Below are positions 34,651-44,470 of a stretch of 64,000 bases of DNA, in pieces (within the stretch, counting starts at the first letter, position 1; every line of letters starts with the position of its first letter). The position numbers and the translations under genes were made by a program. The notes under the pieces were generated by a model. The model did not search any database. It had not been told where the DNA came from and worked only from the letters and a program-made list of their open reading frames with translations. Source of the stretch: CAVUXJ01 sp963814975 (GTDB taxonomy: Bacteria > Acidobacteriota > Vicinamibacteria > Vicinamibacterales > CAVVIG01); contig CAWFFB010000032.1 of assembly GCA_963814975.1 (NCBI GenBank), positions 71,795-135,794 on the forward strand, in the 5' to 3' direction.

Positions 34651-34741
34651 CGTTCCAGACTTCAGATTGCAGATTGAACTTCAGATCCGCGATCAATCGG
34701 CAATCTGCGATCAATCTGCAATCTGACGTCTGCAATCGGCA
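34651..34741. repeat. Intergenic word array between hsp20 and the HtrA protease gene
   Basis: Repeated words CTTCAGATTGCAGATT, GCAATCTGCGATCAATC and CAATCTGACGTCTGCAATC fill the whole 90-bp gap and run up to the base before the ATG at 34742. Forward (CAGATTG) and reverse (CAATCTG) words can pair. Confidence 0.75.
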
Positions 34742-35941
34742 ATGTCCATGATTCGCAAGCTCTTTCTTTCCTGCGTCCTGCTCCTGGCCGGATTCACCGC
34801 CGGCTTGGTCCTGACGGGTGGCATGCGGACGGCCACCGAGTCTCGGGCCGACCTCGCGCAACCCCCGGATCCGCCAGCCGCCCCGCAGGCGCGACCGATG
34901 GGGGCGCCGATGTCCACCGCCACCGCGCTGGGCGGACCGGATTTCACGCGAATCGCCGGCCAGGCGGTAAAGGGCGTCGCGAATATCTCCTCGGTTCAGG
35001 TCGTCCGGCGGTCGCGATCGCCGCTGGCCGACGACCCCTTCTTCCAGTACTTCTTTGGAGACCAGGACGTGTTCGGGTCGCGCGATCGCCGATCCCTCAG
35101 CCTTGGGTCGGGCGTCGTCGTCTCTTCAGACGGGTACGTCGTGACGAACAGTCACGTGGTCGGCGAGGACATCCGCAGGATTCGCGAGGTGACGCTGGCT
35201 CTGGCCGACAAGCGCGAGGTCCGCGGCCGGGTCATCGGAACCGATCCGACCACCGACATCGCCCTCGTCAAGATCGACATCGCAGGTCTACCCGCGGTGC
35301 CGTGGGGCGATTCGAGCAGGCTGCGAGTGGGCGAGTGGGTGCTCGCCATCGGCAGCCCGTTTCAGCTCAGTCAAACGGTGACGGCGGGGATCGTCAGCGC
35401 CACCGGCCGATCGAACATCGGCTTCACCGACTACGAAGACTTCATCCAGACCGACGCGGCGATCAACCCCGGCAACTCCGGGGGCGCCCTGATCAACAGT
35501 CGCGGGGAGCTGGTGGGCATCAACACCGGTATTTTCAGTCAGAGCGGCGGGTACCAGGGGATCGGGTTTGCCGTGCCGAGTAATCTCGCGAGCCACGTCG
35601 TCAGCGATCTCATGAAATATGGAGAGGTACGCCGCGGCTCCGTCGGGGGCATCCAGCTGGAAAAGCTGACGCCGCAGCTCGCCGAAGACGTGGGTGCGCG
35701 GACTGCGAGAGGACTACTGGTGGTCCGGATGTCGCCGCAATCGGAGGCCTACCGCGCCGGAATAGAGCCGGGCGACGTGATCGTGACGTTCAACGAGCAG
35801 GCCATTGACGACCCCGCACAGTTCTACCGGTTGGTCGCCGACGCGCGCATCGGCTCGTCAGTGAGTGTCGGCGTGCTGCGGAACGGCCGGCGCCGCGATG
35901 TGAAGGTGCCGATCGTGACGGATTCGAGCACCCGGCAGTAG
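34742..35941 (+). CDS. HtrA/DegP-family periplasmic serine protease with one PDZ domain
   Basis: A 399-residue protein with an N-terminal signal or anchor (LFLSCVLLLAGFTAGLVL). The trypsin-like domain has the triad His138 (VTNSHVV), Asp172 (TTDIALVK) and Ser246 (NPGNSGGAL). A single PDZ domain covers about residues 300-390 (GLLVVRMSPQSEAYRAGI). One PDZ and a membrane-like N-terminus are closest to DegS in layout, though DegQ-type function is possible. It degrades or senses misfolded envelope proteins, fitting its place next to Hsp20. Confidence 0.93.
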   Translation: MSMIRKLFLSCVLLLAGFTAGLVLTGGMRTATESRADLAQPPDPPAAPQARPMGAPMSTATALGGPDFTRIAGQAVKGVANISSVQVVRRSRSPLADDPFFQYFFGDQDVFGSRDRRSLSLGSGVVVSSDGYVVTNSHVVGEDIRRIREVTLALADKREVRGRVIGTDPTTDIALVKIDIAGLPAVPWGDSSRLRVGEWVLAIGSPFQLSQTVTAGIVSATGRSNIGFTDYEDFIQTDAAINPGNSGGALINSRGELVGINTGIFSQSGGYQGIGFAVPSNLASHVVSDLMKYGEVRRGSVGGIQLEKLTPQLAEDVGARTARGLLVVRMSPQSEAYRAGIEPGDVIVTFNEQAIDDPAQFYRLVADARIGSSVSVGVLRNGRRRDVKVPIVTDSSTRQ

Positions 35942-36014
35942 CCATCCGAGCACATGGAACGCGGCGAACGCCGAGGGATGGGTCTGCGTCCGCCAAGCTG
36001 ATGGAACTTACGGC

Positions 36015-37367
36015 ATGATGCGTCGTGCGGTTACCAGGTGTGCGGCGGCAGCACTGGCTGTCGTGCTGGCTCCGATCTCCATCGGAGCGCACGACATCCC
36101 CTCCGACGTCCGCATTCAGATGTTGGTCAAGCCCGAGGGACAGATACTCCGCCTTCTCGTCCGTGTTCCGCTTGCATCGATCAACGACATCTCATGGCCG
36201 GAGCGTCAGCCCCGCATCCTGGATCTTTCGCGGGCCGACACCGCGCTTCGACAGGCGGCGTCGACTGCCATTGTCGATTGGATCGGTGTCTACGAAAACG
36301 GTCGGAAGCTGCCGGAGCCCCGGGTGGCGGCCGTCCGCGCGTCGATTCCCTCGGATCGGTCGTTTGATTCCTACGATCAGGCGCTGGCCCACACCATGGC
36401 GCCCCCGCGCTCGGACGAGACCGACGTGTTCCTCACGCAGGGTCTGCTGGACGCGATTCTCGAGTACCCGATTGAATCGGCCGGTTCGGACTTTTCGGTC
36501 CACCCGGCCGTCCAGCAACTGGGCGTCCAGGTTCTGACGGTGCTTCGCTTCCTGCCGCCCGGAGGACCCGAACGCGCCTTCATCCTCCATAACGATCCCG
36601 GGGCGATCCGCCTCGACCCGAGCTGGTGGCAGGCCGTCAGCATGTTTGTGGGCGAGGGCTTCTTCCATATCCTCGACGGCATCGATCATCTGCTGTTCCT
36701 GCTGTGCCTGGCGATCCCATTCCGCCGATTCCGATCGCTGTTCCCGATCGTGACGACCTTCACGATCGCGCACTCGATCACGCTGATCGCCTCAACCTAC
36801 GACATGGCGCCCGACGCGCTCTGGTTTCAACCGCTGGTCGAGACGCTGATCGCGGTCTCGATCGTCTACATGGCGCTCGAAAACATTGTGGCGCCGTCCC
36901 TGCGACGCCGCTGGGCGATCGCCTTCGCGTTCGGCCTCGTGCACGGGTTCGGCTTCTCGTTTTCCATGCGCGACACGTTGCAGTTTGCCGGGAGCCATCT
37001 TGTGCCCTCGTTGCTGTCGTTCAATGTCGGCGTCGAGATCGGCCAGGTCGTCGTGCTGCTGCTGCTGATCCCGGCTCTCGACCTGCTCTTCCGGTTTGGC
37101 GTCGCCGAGCGGACCGGCACCGTCGTGCTGTCGGCGATCGTCGCCCACACCGGCTGGCACTGGATGCTCGAACGAGGCAGCCAGCTCGTACGCTACCGGT
37201 TCGAATGGCCCGTCTTCGACGCGGCGTTTTTCGCGCTGTTCCTGCAGTGGATGATGATCGCCGTCGCCCTGGCGGGACTGGCGTGGCTCGTCTTCGGCGT
37301 GTTCGGGCTGCGCCCGGTGTCGGCCAAGCGCGAGGCGATGCCGCCGGCTTCGGACGCGCAGGTGTAA
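36015..37367 (+). CDS. HupE/UreJ-family membrane protein with an extracytoplasmic N-terminal domain
   Basis: A 450-residue protein. After a signal peptide (to about GAHD) an exported domain of some 190 residues precedes six or seven transmembrane segments carrying family features: HILDGIDHLLFLLCLAIPFR, FTIAHSITLIA, HGFGFSFSMRD and FNVGVEIGQVVVL. Related HupE/UreJ proteins are thought to move nickel or other metals, but the large fused N-terminal domain is different and the substrate is unknown. It is separated from the protease gene by only 70 nt. Confidence 0.85.
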   Translation: MMRRAVTRCAAAALAVVLAPISIGAHDIPSDVRIQMLVKPEGQILRLLVRVPLASINDISWPERQPRILDLSRADTALRQAASTAIVDWIGVYENGRKLPEPRVAAVRASIPSDRSFDSYDQALAHTMAPPRSDETDVFLTQGLLDAILEYPIESAGSDFSVHPAVQQLGVQVLTVLRFLPPGGPERAFILHNDPGAIRLDPSWWQAVSMFVGEGFFHILDGIDHLLFLLCLAIPFRRFRSLFPIVTTFTIAHSITLIASTYDMAPDALWFQPLVETLIAVSIVYMALENIVAPSLRRRWAIAFAFGLVHGFGFSFSMRDTLQFAGSHLVPSLLSFNVGVEIGQVVVLLLLIPALDLLFRFGVAERTGTVVLSAIVAHTGWHWMLERGSQLVRYRFEWPVFDAAFFALFLQWMMIAVALAGLAWLVFGVFGLRPVSAKREAMPPASDAQV

Positions 37368-37371
37368 GGCA

Positions 37372-37412
37372 CTTCCAAGACTTCAGATTTCAGATTGGGC
37401 TTGAACGGTTGA
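37372..37412. repeat. Short word array upstream of the TetR gene
   Basis: GACTTCAGATTTCAGATTGGGC and following words continue the CAGATT style seen in other gaps. The array abuts the TetR promoter/operator region. Confidence 0.5.
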
Positions 37413-37438
37413 AATTGAACATCCGTTCAATCTAACTT
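37409..37438 (+). promoter_or_regulatory. Operator-like palindrome overlapping the promoter of the TetR gene
   Basis: ATTGAAC (37414-37420) and GTTCAAT (37425-37431) form a perfect inverted repeat around ATCC. It lies between TTGAAA (37409-37414) and TAACTT (37433-37438), a -35/-10 pair with 18-nt spacing that ends 7 nt before the GTG start. TTGAACGG at 37401 is a further half-site. A TetR dimer bound here would block its own promoter. Confidence 0.68.
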
Positions 37439-37445
37439 TAGAGGC

Positions 37446-38099
37446 GTGACCACAGACGCCTCCACACCCTCGCGGCGGCCAGCCCGGCGGCAACGGCGCC
37501 GGGCATGGCGGGCGGTTGAAGTCGCGACGAGCGTTTCGACGCGCGTCGAGATTCTCAAGAGCGCGGCCGTGGTTTTCCGCCGCCTCGGATACCACGGTGC
37601 AACGGTCGAGAAGATCGCGGCCGTGCTGCACATGAAGAAGGGGAATCTGTACTACTATTTCCAGAACAAGGAAGAGATTCTGTTCGCGTGCCATCAATAC
37701 TCGCTCGATCGGCTCCTGGCGCGGCTCGATGAGGTCGAACAGAGCGGGATCGCGCCCGACGAGAAACTTCGGCAGCTCATCAACTTCTTCGCCCATACCA
37801 TCCTCGATGAACTGCACGGGACGGCGCTGATCCTCGAACTGGAAGCGCTGTCGCCGACTCACTTGAAAACCGTCATCGCGCGCCGCGACCGCTTCGACCA
37901 CGGCATACGGCACATCCTCGAGGAGGGAATCCGGACAGGGCTGTTCCGCCCCGTCGATGCCAAGCTGCTGTCGTTTGCCATTCTCGGCGCCGTGAACTGG
38001 ATTCCGCGGTGGTACAACCCCGATGGACCGGCGACTTCTCAGGAGATCGCCGATCGCTTCGCGGATTATCTGATTGGCGGACTGCGGCGGGTGGAATGA
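37446..38099 (+). CDS. TetR/AcrR-family transcriptional regulator
   Basis: A 217-residue regulator. An unusually long basic N-terminus (about 30 residues, RRPARRQRRRAWRAVE) precedes the TetR helix-turn-helix (RVEILKSAAVVFRRLGYHGATVEKIAAVLHMKKGNLYYYF in parts). The C-terminal ligand domain resembles those of regulators of fatty-acid or CoA-ester metabolism (KstR2-like), including a FAILGAVNWIPRWYNPDG motif. The GTG at 37446 directly follows a promoter with an embedded palindrome, suggesting autorepression. The acyl-CoA ligase fusion at 41.9 kb is a possible target, by inference. Confidence 0.9.
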   Translation: MTTDASTPSRRPARRQRRRAWRAVEVATSVSTRVEILKSAAVVFRRLGYHGATVEKIAAVLHMKKGNLYYYFQNKEEILFACHQYSLDRLLARLDEVEQSGIAPDEKLRQLINFFAHTILDELHGTALILELEALSPTHLKTVIARRDRFDHGIRHILEEGIRTGLFRPVDAKLLSFAILGAVNWIPRWYNPDGPATSQEIADRFADYLIGGLRRVE

Positions 38100-38140
38100 G
38101 CAGCTTTCGGCCGAACTGAAGGCTATATAATTTCCCCAGG

Positions 38141-39046
38141 ATGTCGCGCGTCATTCCGCTGTCGGTAATCCGCCCGCGCCAGCCCAAGCCGCCATGGCTC
38201 AAGGTGCGGGCTCCTGGATCCCCGAACTACCTCCGGCTGAAGAGCCTGATGCGCGATCTGGGCCTGCACACCGTCTGTGAGGAAGCGCGGTGCCCCAATA
38301 TCGGCGAGTGCTGGCACCATGGCACCGCGACCTTCATGATCCTCGGCGACGTCTGCACGCGCGCGTGCACGTACTGTGCGGTCGCGCACGGCCGTCCGTC
38401 GGAGGTCGACCGGGCCGAACCCGAGCGCGTGGCGAATGCTATCGACATGCTGGGCCTCAGCTACGTTGTCATCACCTCGGTGGATCGTGACGATCTCGCC
38501 GACGGGGGCGCCTCCATATTCGCGGAAACCATCCGGCGCACACGATCCCGCCTGCCGGAGTGCCGGATCGAGGTGCTGATTCCCGACTTCCAAGGCAACG
38601 ACGAAGCGTTGCGCGCGGTGCTCGATGCCGGCCCCGACGTGCTCAACCACAACACCGAAACCGTACCGCGCTTGTACCGGATGGTACGGTCGGGCGGTCG
38701 ATATGCGCGGACGCTTGAACTGCTGGCCCGGTCCCACCGCCACGCCCCGAACATTCCAACCAAGACGGGGCTGATGGTCGGTCTCGGCGAAGAGCGCGAG
38801 GAGCTCATCGGCACGTTCAAGGATCTGTGCGACGCGGGGTGTCGGATTCTGACGATCGGGCAGTATTTGAGGCCAACCGAGAGCCACGCCCCGATGGTCC
38901 GGTTCTACCACCCAGATGAGTTCGCCGATTTGAAGCGGATCGCGCTCGATCTCGGCTTCGTGCACGTCGAATCCGGCCCTCTGGTGCGCAGCTCGTATCA
39001 CGCGCACGAAACCGCCGACGCCTTCGAGCGCGCCGCACACGCGTGA
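38141..39046 (+). CDS. lipA: Lipoyl synthase
   Basis: A 301-residue radical-SAM enzyme that inserts two sulfurs into octanoyl groups. The auxiliary cluster ligands C46, C51, C57 (CEEARCPNIGEC) and the radical-SAM CxxxCxxC at C72, C76, C79 (CTRACTYC) are intact; the RSSYHAHE motif near the C-terminus provides the conserved serine. The ATG at 38141 has TATAAT at 38126-38131, 9 nt upstream. No lipB is adjacent. Length and motifs are standard. Confidence 0.96.
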   Translation: MSRVIPLSVIRPRQPKPPWLKVRAPGSPNYLRLKSLMRDLGLHTVCEEARCPNIGECWHHGTATFMILGDVCTRACTYCAVAHGRPSEVDRAEPERVANAIDMLGLSYVVITSVDRDDLADGGASIFAETIRRTRSRLPECRIEVLIPDFQGNDEALRAVLDAGPDVLNHNTETVPRLYRMVRSGGRYARTLELLARSHRHAPNIPTKTGLMVGLGEEREELIGTFKDLCDAGCRILTIGQYLRPTESHAPMVRFYHPDEFADLKRIALDLGFVHVESGPLVRSSYHAHETADAFERAAHA

Positions 39047-39392
39047 GCCATAGCAGACCCCGACTGTGAGGGTGAGGCTCATCTGAAGAAATCGACGATC
39101 GTGTCGGTTTCAGGCGGGCTAACGGACGTTTACGTTCGGGCGGCGCGATTTGCCGTCACCCGCGCAAGATGCGCCGGCGGCGGCGGTTGCCCCGCCGAAG
39201 CGATTCCTACATAGCTGTCCTGGCCAATCGAAGCTCCTACATTTACGTATCGGAGTGGGGCCCTCTCCCCTGGCCGACGGATTGTCCACGAAATCAGAAA
39301 ACAGGCGGAAAACGACGGATTCATCCGCTCGCGCTCGAAGCATCCAGGTGGTGCAGCTCTTGCTCTGATGCAGAACCAGAGGAGATGGAGTG
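39047..39392. other. Gap of about 345 bp without a supported gene
   Basis: Short frames on both strands are not protein-like. The sequence contains two ATTCCTACAT/GCTCCTACAT words about 40 bp apart, but no clear RNA structure. Confidence 0.45.
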
Positions 39393-39599
39393 ATGAATAT
39401 TCAGACCGTCGCACCGCGTGTTCTTGCGGAATTCAACGAGATGCCTGGGATGGTGCTCACAGTGCGGCAGGCAGCGCGGCTCTTCGGTCTGGATCAGGAG
39501 TTCTGCCGGGTCGTGATCGATACGTTGGTCGATTCGGCTTACCTGCGGCTGACAACCGCGGGAGCTGTGACGCGAGGCGAGCGCGTCATGGCATCCTGA
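39393..39599 (+). CDS. Small winged-helix-like conserved protein
   Basis: A 68-residue protein: VLAEFNEMPGMVLTVRQAARLFGLDQ, then EFCRVVIDTLVDSAYLRLTTAG. The pattern of three helices and a wing resembles small winged-helix domains that occur alone in many soil bacteria. The ATG at 39393 has AGGAGATGG a few bases upstream. No partner gene is apparent. The role is unknown, possibly regulatory. Confidence 0.65.
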   Translation: MNIQTVAPRVLAEFNEMPGMVLTVRQAARLFGLDQEFCRVVIDTLVDSAYLRLTTAGAVTRGERVMAS

Positions 39600-39603
39600 G
39601 GCA

Positions 39604-39705
39604 GAGCTGTCGGCTATGAGCGATGTCCGGCTCTCTCGCGTACCGGCTGTCAACGGTATTGGCTATCGCTATCAAACATTCGGCTAACAGTAAGGAGCGT
39701 GACTG
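39604..39705. repeat. Intergenic word array after the winged-helix gene
   Basis: Imperfect words of the form CGGCTATGAGCGATG, CGGCTGTCAACGGTATTGG, GGCTATCGCTATCAAACA and TTCGGCTAACAGTAAGG recur with a period near 20 bp, in the same style as the array at 32733-32905. Confidence 0.5.
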
Positions 39706-39801
39706 ACCAGGGACTGGGGACCCTCCCCTCAGCCCTGGTCACCTGCTCGACGCTTCCAGGTCTTTGCTCTCGCGCGCCGGTCTGCCCTGTACAATCGAAG
39801 G

Positions 39802-40032
39802 ATGGCCCGTTATACCCTTGTCTACGGCGTTCGGCTGATCCCAGAAGGCTCCCTGAAAGATCTCAATGACGCGAAGGTGACGCTCGCCGACGGCTCCACC
39901 AGCGGCGTCACACTGCATACGCTCGACGGCACGATTCCGCAACTGCGGCGCTCGCTCGATCGGAGCCTCGACGCCTTCTTCGATCTGTTGCCGGGCGCCG
40001 ACGAAGAAGACCGGGAACGGTTCGCGGACTGA
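39802..40032 (+). CDS. Small conserved hypothetical protein
   Basis: A 76-residue protein (MARYTLVYGVRLIPEGSLKD, a central GSTSGVTLHTLDGTIPQL, and a C-terminal acidic helix). The initial strand pattern and TLHTLDGT look structured, but the family is not recognised. The ATG at 39802 has TACAAT at 39790-39795, 6 nt upstream, and no Shine-Dalgarno sequence, so the mRNA is probably leaderless. It lies 69 nt before the clpP paralogue on the same strand. Confidence 0.6.
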   Translation: MARYTLVYGVRLIPEGSLKDLNDAKVTLADGSTSGVTLHTLDGTIPQLRRSLDRSLDAFFDLLPGADEEDRERFAD

Positions 40033-40101
40033 CGTCCGGCCGCCGGCTGCGCCACGCCCAAGGTCAGCGCTCGAGCTTTACAGCAATGCCATAATAGGGC
40101 G

Positions 40102-40817
40102 ATGGCGGATTTGAGTGACCGCTTGATCGTCGAACTCGTCGATGCCGTTCGCGCCCAGCTTCGCAAAGAGCAGAGCGATCGACTCCACGACGTCTACCTG
40201 ATTGGCGACATCGAAAAGGACACCGCCCGGAGTTGCATCGAGCGGCTGCGCGAGCTGGCGGCCGACAACAACAAGCCGATCACGGTTTACATCAACAGCG
40301 CCGGCGGCAACGTCACCGACGGCCTCGCCATTCACGACACCATCCGTCACATCGTCAGCCAGGGCATCGAGGTGACGGTCATCGTGCAGGGCATGGCCTA
40401 CTCGATGGGCTCGATCGTCCTTCAGGCGGCGAGCGACGGCCGGCGGCTCGCCTTCCCCCATTCCTGGATCATGATCCACGAGCCGGCGAAGTGGGCCGGC
40501 TGGCAGTCGACGACCGCAGCCGCGCAGCATCTCGAACGGCTGAAGCAGATGCAGGATCAGATCTACAAGATTCTGTCGTCGCGATCGGGAAAGCCGCTGC
40601 GCCAAATCATCAAGGACACAAAGCGCAACGATTTCTACCTCGACGCGCAGAGGGCGCTCGAATACGGCCTGATTGATGCGGTTGTCGCGGGGAGCTGCCG
40701 GCGCCCAAACCGGCGGAAGCGAGGGACGCCGACCGAGGCGCACGCAGCCCGTCGCCGGTCAGCGACGAACAGCCACTCGCGGACGTCAGGGTGGCTGCGG
40801 CACAGGAAGGCGAGTAA
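40102..40817 (+). CDS. ClpP-family serine protease paralogue, frameshifted near the C-terminus
   Basis: A ClpP-fold protein with all catalytic residues: Ser101 (QGMAYSMGSIVLQAA), His126 (WIMIHEPA) and Asp172 (KDTKRNDF), plus YLIGDIEKDTARS and YINSAGGNVTDGLAIHD. The family core ends at EYGLIDAVVAG. At about 40693 a frame change in a G-run leads into ELPAPKPAEARDADRG, which ends at a TAA at 40815 after an acidic tail; the uncorrected frame gives a basic tail instead. The variant active-site surroundings (YSMGS instead of ASMGA) suggest a ClpP paralogue rather than the housekeeping ClpP. CATAAT is 6 nt before the ATG. Confidence 0.85.
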
Positions 40818-40843
40818 GGCGCGCGAATCCGGCTGATCTGAAT

Positions 40844-41765
40844 CTAATCTCTATCGCCCCGCCACTCCTCGAGCAGTCTCGCGGCGTTCCCGGCGACCGA
40901 ATGCAGGCTCGGCGTCCATCCTAGGGCTCGCGCCCGCGGACTGCGCACGACCTGATCGAGCGACAAGCGCGTCGGCGTAGCTGCCCATCTTGGCGCGCGC
41001 TTCGTCAATCGGCACGTGGCGTACGTCCGGGCGCACCGGCAAGTAAGGCGCAATGGCGGCGACGATGTCGTTGACGCGTTCATCGCCCTCATCGTTGGCG
41101 TGAAACACTCCGCTGGCGTCCTCGCGGCCGGCAAGCTTGACGTAGAGGTCGGCGAGATCCCGGTCGTAGACGAGCGGCCAATGGTTGTTGCCGTCGCCGA
41201 CAACACGAACCAGACCATTGGTCGCGGATTTGAACAGCTCGCCCACGATACCCTCTCCCCGCCCATAAACAACCCCAGGACGGACCACGACGGTCCGCAG
41301 CCCGTCGTGACCGGCAGCGAAAACAACCTCTTCGAGGTCTGGGCGCCAGGAAACCAGCGGGATGGGGTTGACAGGGGCCGCTTCGGTTGCCGGCTCGGGT
41401 GTCTGACCGAGGACCCAGACACCAGAGGTGTAGATGAGGAAGCGCTTCGGCGCCGACGATCCGGCGGTCCTGGCTCGCTTGGCCGCCGCGATGAGCGTCT
41501 GCAGAGCCAGCGCGTCGATCGCGGGCCCGCGTCCCGATACCGCGTCGAACGCGGTGTGCACGTACCCGTCCTGCGCCTCGGCGGCGGACCGGTACGAGTC
41601 GGGCTCGCCCAGATTCCCAATCACCGGCCGCGCTCCGCGTGCCGCGACGCGTGCGGCTTTTTCGTTGTCGCGCACGAGCGCGGTCACCACGTGGCTGCCG
41701 CGCACGAGCGCGTCGAGCACAGCGCCGCCCACATAACCGGTCGCGCCCGTGAGGAAGATCCGCAT
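40844..41765 (-). CDS. NAD(P)-dependent epimerase/dehydratase-like SDR protein, frameshifted
   Basis: An extended-type short-chain dehydrogenase starting MRIFLTGATGYVGGAVLDAL with the nucleotide-binding GATGYVGG. VVVRPGVVYGRGEG and the later YADALSLDQVVRSPRARALGW segments resemble atypical SDRs of the NmrA/epimerase group; the canonical YxxxK is not obvious. Near 40965 the frame changes, and the new frame supplies the usual C-terminus LLEEWRGDRD. The product is about 307 residues. Substrate unknown. It is divergent from the acyl-CoA ligase fusion across a word array. Confidence 0.8.
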
Positions 41766-41784
41766 CGGAGGGCTACAGCTTACT

Positions 41785-41864
41785 TCAAAATCTAATCTGA
41801 AAATCTGACGTGGAGCGGACGGGAGAGGTTGCGTCAGGGTTTGGACTTCAGACTTCAGATTCGA
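41785..41864. repeat. Word array between the epimerase and acyl-CoA ligase genes
   Basis: AAATCTAATCTGAAAATCTGACG on the left (words AATCTGA and AAATCTG) opposes GACTTCAGACTTCAGATTCG on the right, giving complementary AATCTGAA/TTCAGATT arms. Confidence 0.65.
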
Positions 41865-41905
41865 CGCGTAAGACTTGCCACCGCCTTTCCAGCATAATTC
41901 AGGGC

Positions 41906-44470
41906 GTGGCGCGCGATACGCTCATCGACGTCTTCCAGGAATTCGTCGCGGCTCGAGGCGAGTTTCTCGTGTATGACGACGGATTCAGGAGCCGCACCTT
42001 CACGTATGCGGAGGTAGGCCGTGCCGCCCGAGGCTTTGCCGCGCGTCTCCACGAGGCGGGACTTCGCAAGGGCGACAAGGTCGTGTTCTTCAGCGAAAAC
42101 CGTCCCGAGTGGATCGCCGCATTCTGGGGCTGCCTGCTCTGCGGCGTCGTCGTCGTGCCGATCGACTACCGCTCGTCGCCCGATTTTCTGGCGCGCGTCA
42201 GCCGGATCGTCGCGGCGAAACTCGTCCTGGTCGGCCAGGACGTGCCGGTCCTCGCCGGCACGCCTCGCCGCGCACGTCTGGCACCTCCATGAAATTGGGT
42301 GGCGCGACGGCAGCCCGCCGGCGGTCGTCCTGTCGCGCGACGACGTCGCCGAGATCATTTTCACGTCAGGGGCAACGGCGGAGCCGAAGGGCGTCATCAT
42401 CACCCACCGGAACGTTCTCGCCAACATCGTGCCGGTCGAACGCGAGGTCCTGAAGTATCGCAAGTGGGGACGGCCGTTCTTTCCGCTCCGCTTCCTGAAC
42501 CTCCTGCCTCTGAGCCACATGTTCGGGCAGGCGATGGCCACATTCATTCCGCCGATGCTGCCCGGGGTCGTGGTTTTCATGCGCGGGTACAACCCGGCCG
42601 AGATCGTGTCGCAAATCAAGACGCCGCCGGGTGTCGGTGCTGGTGTGCGTGCCGAAGATTCTCGATGTGCTGCGCGAGCATGCACTCAGGGTCGCACCCG
42701 CAGCGACCCCGCCGCGTCATCGACTTCCGGGCGCCGGCGAAGGGCGCCGAAGCGGGCTCGCCCGCTCCCGCAGCAGGTCCGCGGGTCCGAGGCAGCATTT
42801 CGTGCGGCGCTGGTGGCGATACCGCCACGTGCACCGGATGTTCGGCCTGAAATTCTGGGCGTTCATCGTCGGCGCCGCTCCGCTCGACCCCGAGCTCGAG
42901 GCGTTCTGGGGCGAGCTGGGGTTCGTCGTGATCCAGGGATACGGCCTCACCGAAACCGCGCCGATCGTCAGCCTCAATCACCCGTTCGGCACCAAGAGGG
43001 GCTCGGTCGGGAAGGCGATGGCCGGCGTGGACGTCAAGATCGCGCCCGACGGCGAGATTCTCGTCCGCGGCGAAAACGTGACGACGGGATACTTCAACGC
43101 CGCGGAGGAGACGGCGCGAGCGTTCGAGGACGGCTGGTTTCACACCGGCGACATCGGCGAGATCGGCGAGGGACGGGCAGCTGTTCATCCGCGGACGCAA
43201 GAAGGAGATGATCGTCACGCCCGAAGGGCTCAATGTCTTTCCCGAAGACGTCGAGCGCGTGCTGATCCGCACCGCCGGCGTCCGCGACGCTGCCGTCGTC
43301 GGCGTGCCGGGGACAGCGGGCGGCAGCGACGAGCGGGTCAATGCCGTGCTCGTCCTCGATCCGGCGTCGATCCCGACGCCGTGGTCCGGGCGGCGAACAT
43401 CGCGCTCGCGGATCATCAGAAAATCCGGCGCGCCATCGTGTGGCCCGAGCCCGAGCTGCCGCGCACCGAAGGCACCCGCAAGCTGAAGCGCGCGGTGATC
43501 CGCGACTGGGTGCAGAGCGGCGGCGCGCCGCCGCCGGCGGCGGCGGCGGGCGATCCGCTGGCCGCGCTCATCGCCAAACATGCGGCCGGGCCGACCTGTC
43601 GCCGCAGACGACGATCGACGAGCTGGGCCTGAGCTCGCTCGAGCGCGTCGAGCTGATGGTGGCGCTCGAGGACGCGTTTCAGACGCGCATCGACGAGGGC
43701 GCGTTCTCCGAGGCGCGAGATCTGTCCGAGCTGCGGGCGCTCGTCGACGGGCCGCGAGCGGCGATGCGCCGCCCGGCCGAGCCTGTGGACTTTCCCGCTG
43801 GAACCGATCCTGGCTGGCGCGCGACGATTCGGCGCCTCAGCCTGCCCACGTGGATCCTTCCGCTGGCGCGCGTGTTCGCACACATTCGCGTCGAGGGACG
43901 CGAGCAGCTGCGCGCGATCGACGCGCCGGTGATCTTCGCCGCGAACCATCAAAGCCACATGGACACGCCGGTGATCCTGGCGGCGCTGCCGGCGCGGCTG
44001 CGCTACCGCCTCGCGCCCGCGATGGCGAAGGAATTCTTCAAGGCGCATTTCTTCCCCGAGCAACACGGCCGCAAAGCCTGGTTCACCAACAGCCTCAACT
44101 ACTACCTCGCGGCGCTGTTCTTCAACGCGTTCCCGCTGCCGCAGCGCGAAGCCGGCGCGCGGCAGACGCTGCGCTATATCGGCGAGGTGCTCGGCGACGG
44201 GTTTCTCGGTGCTGATTTTCCCGGAGGGACGGCGGACTGAGACGGGCGAGATCGATCGGTTCCGTCCGGGCATCGGCATGATCGCCTCGCGCCTCGGCGT
44301 GCCGGTCGTGCCGGTGCGGATCGAGGGCCTGGACAAGGTGCTGCATCACACCTGGCGGATGGCGCGGCCCGGCCGGGTCCGCGTGGCGTTCGGCGCGCCG
44401 ATGCGGCTGGTTGGCGATGACTACGAAGCGACTGGCGAAACAGGTCGAGGAGGCGGTAAGAGCGTTGTAA
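41906..44470 (+). CDS. Acyl-CoA/AMP-ligase, acyl carrier domain and PlsC-type acyltransferase fusion, frameshifted
   Basis: Domains in order: an AMP-forming ligase (FTYAEVGRAARGFAARL; FTSGATAEPKGVIITHRNV; GYGLTETAPIVSLN; HTGDIGEI; GRKKEMIVTPEGLNVFPEDVE), a carrier-like segment with the LGLSSLERVEL serine, and a PlsC-type domain (FAANHQSHMDTP, an HxxxxD-type motif; IFPEGRRTETGEI). Segments sit in different frames with changes near 42270, 42640, 42720, 43175, 43370, 43590, 44210 and 44430. The total is about 855 codons. The protein could activate a fatty acid, load the carrier and transfer it to an acceptor. GTG 41906 has CATAAT 7 nt upstream. Confidence 0.8.
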
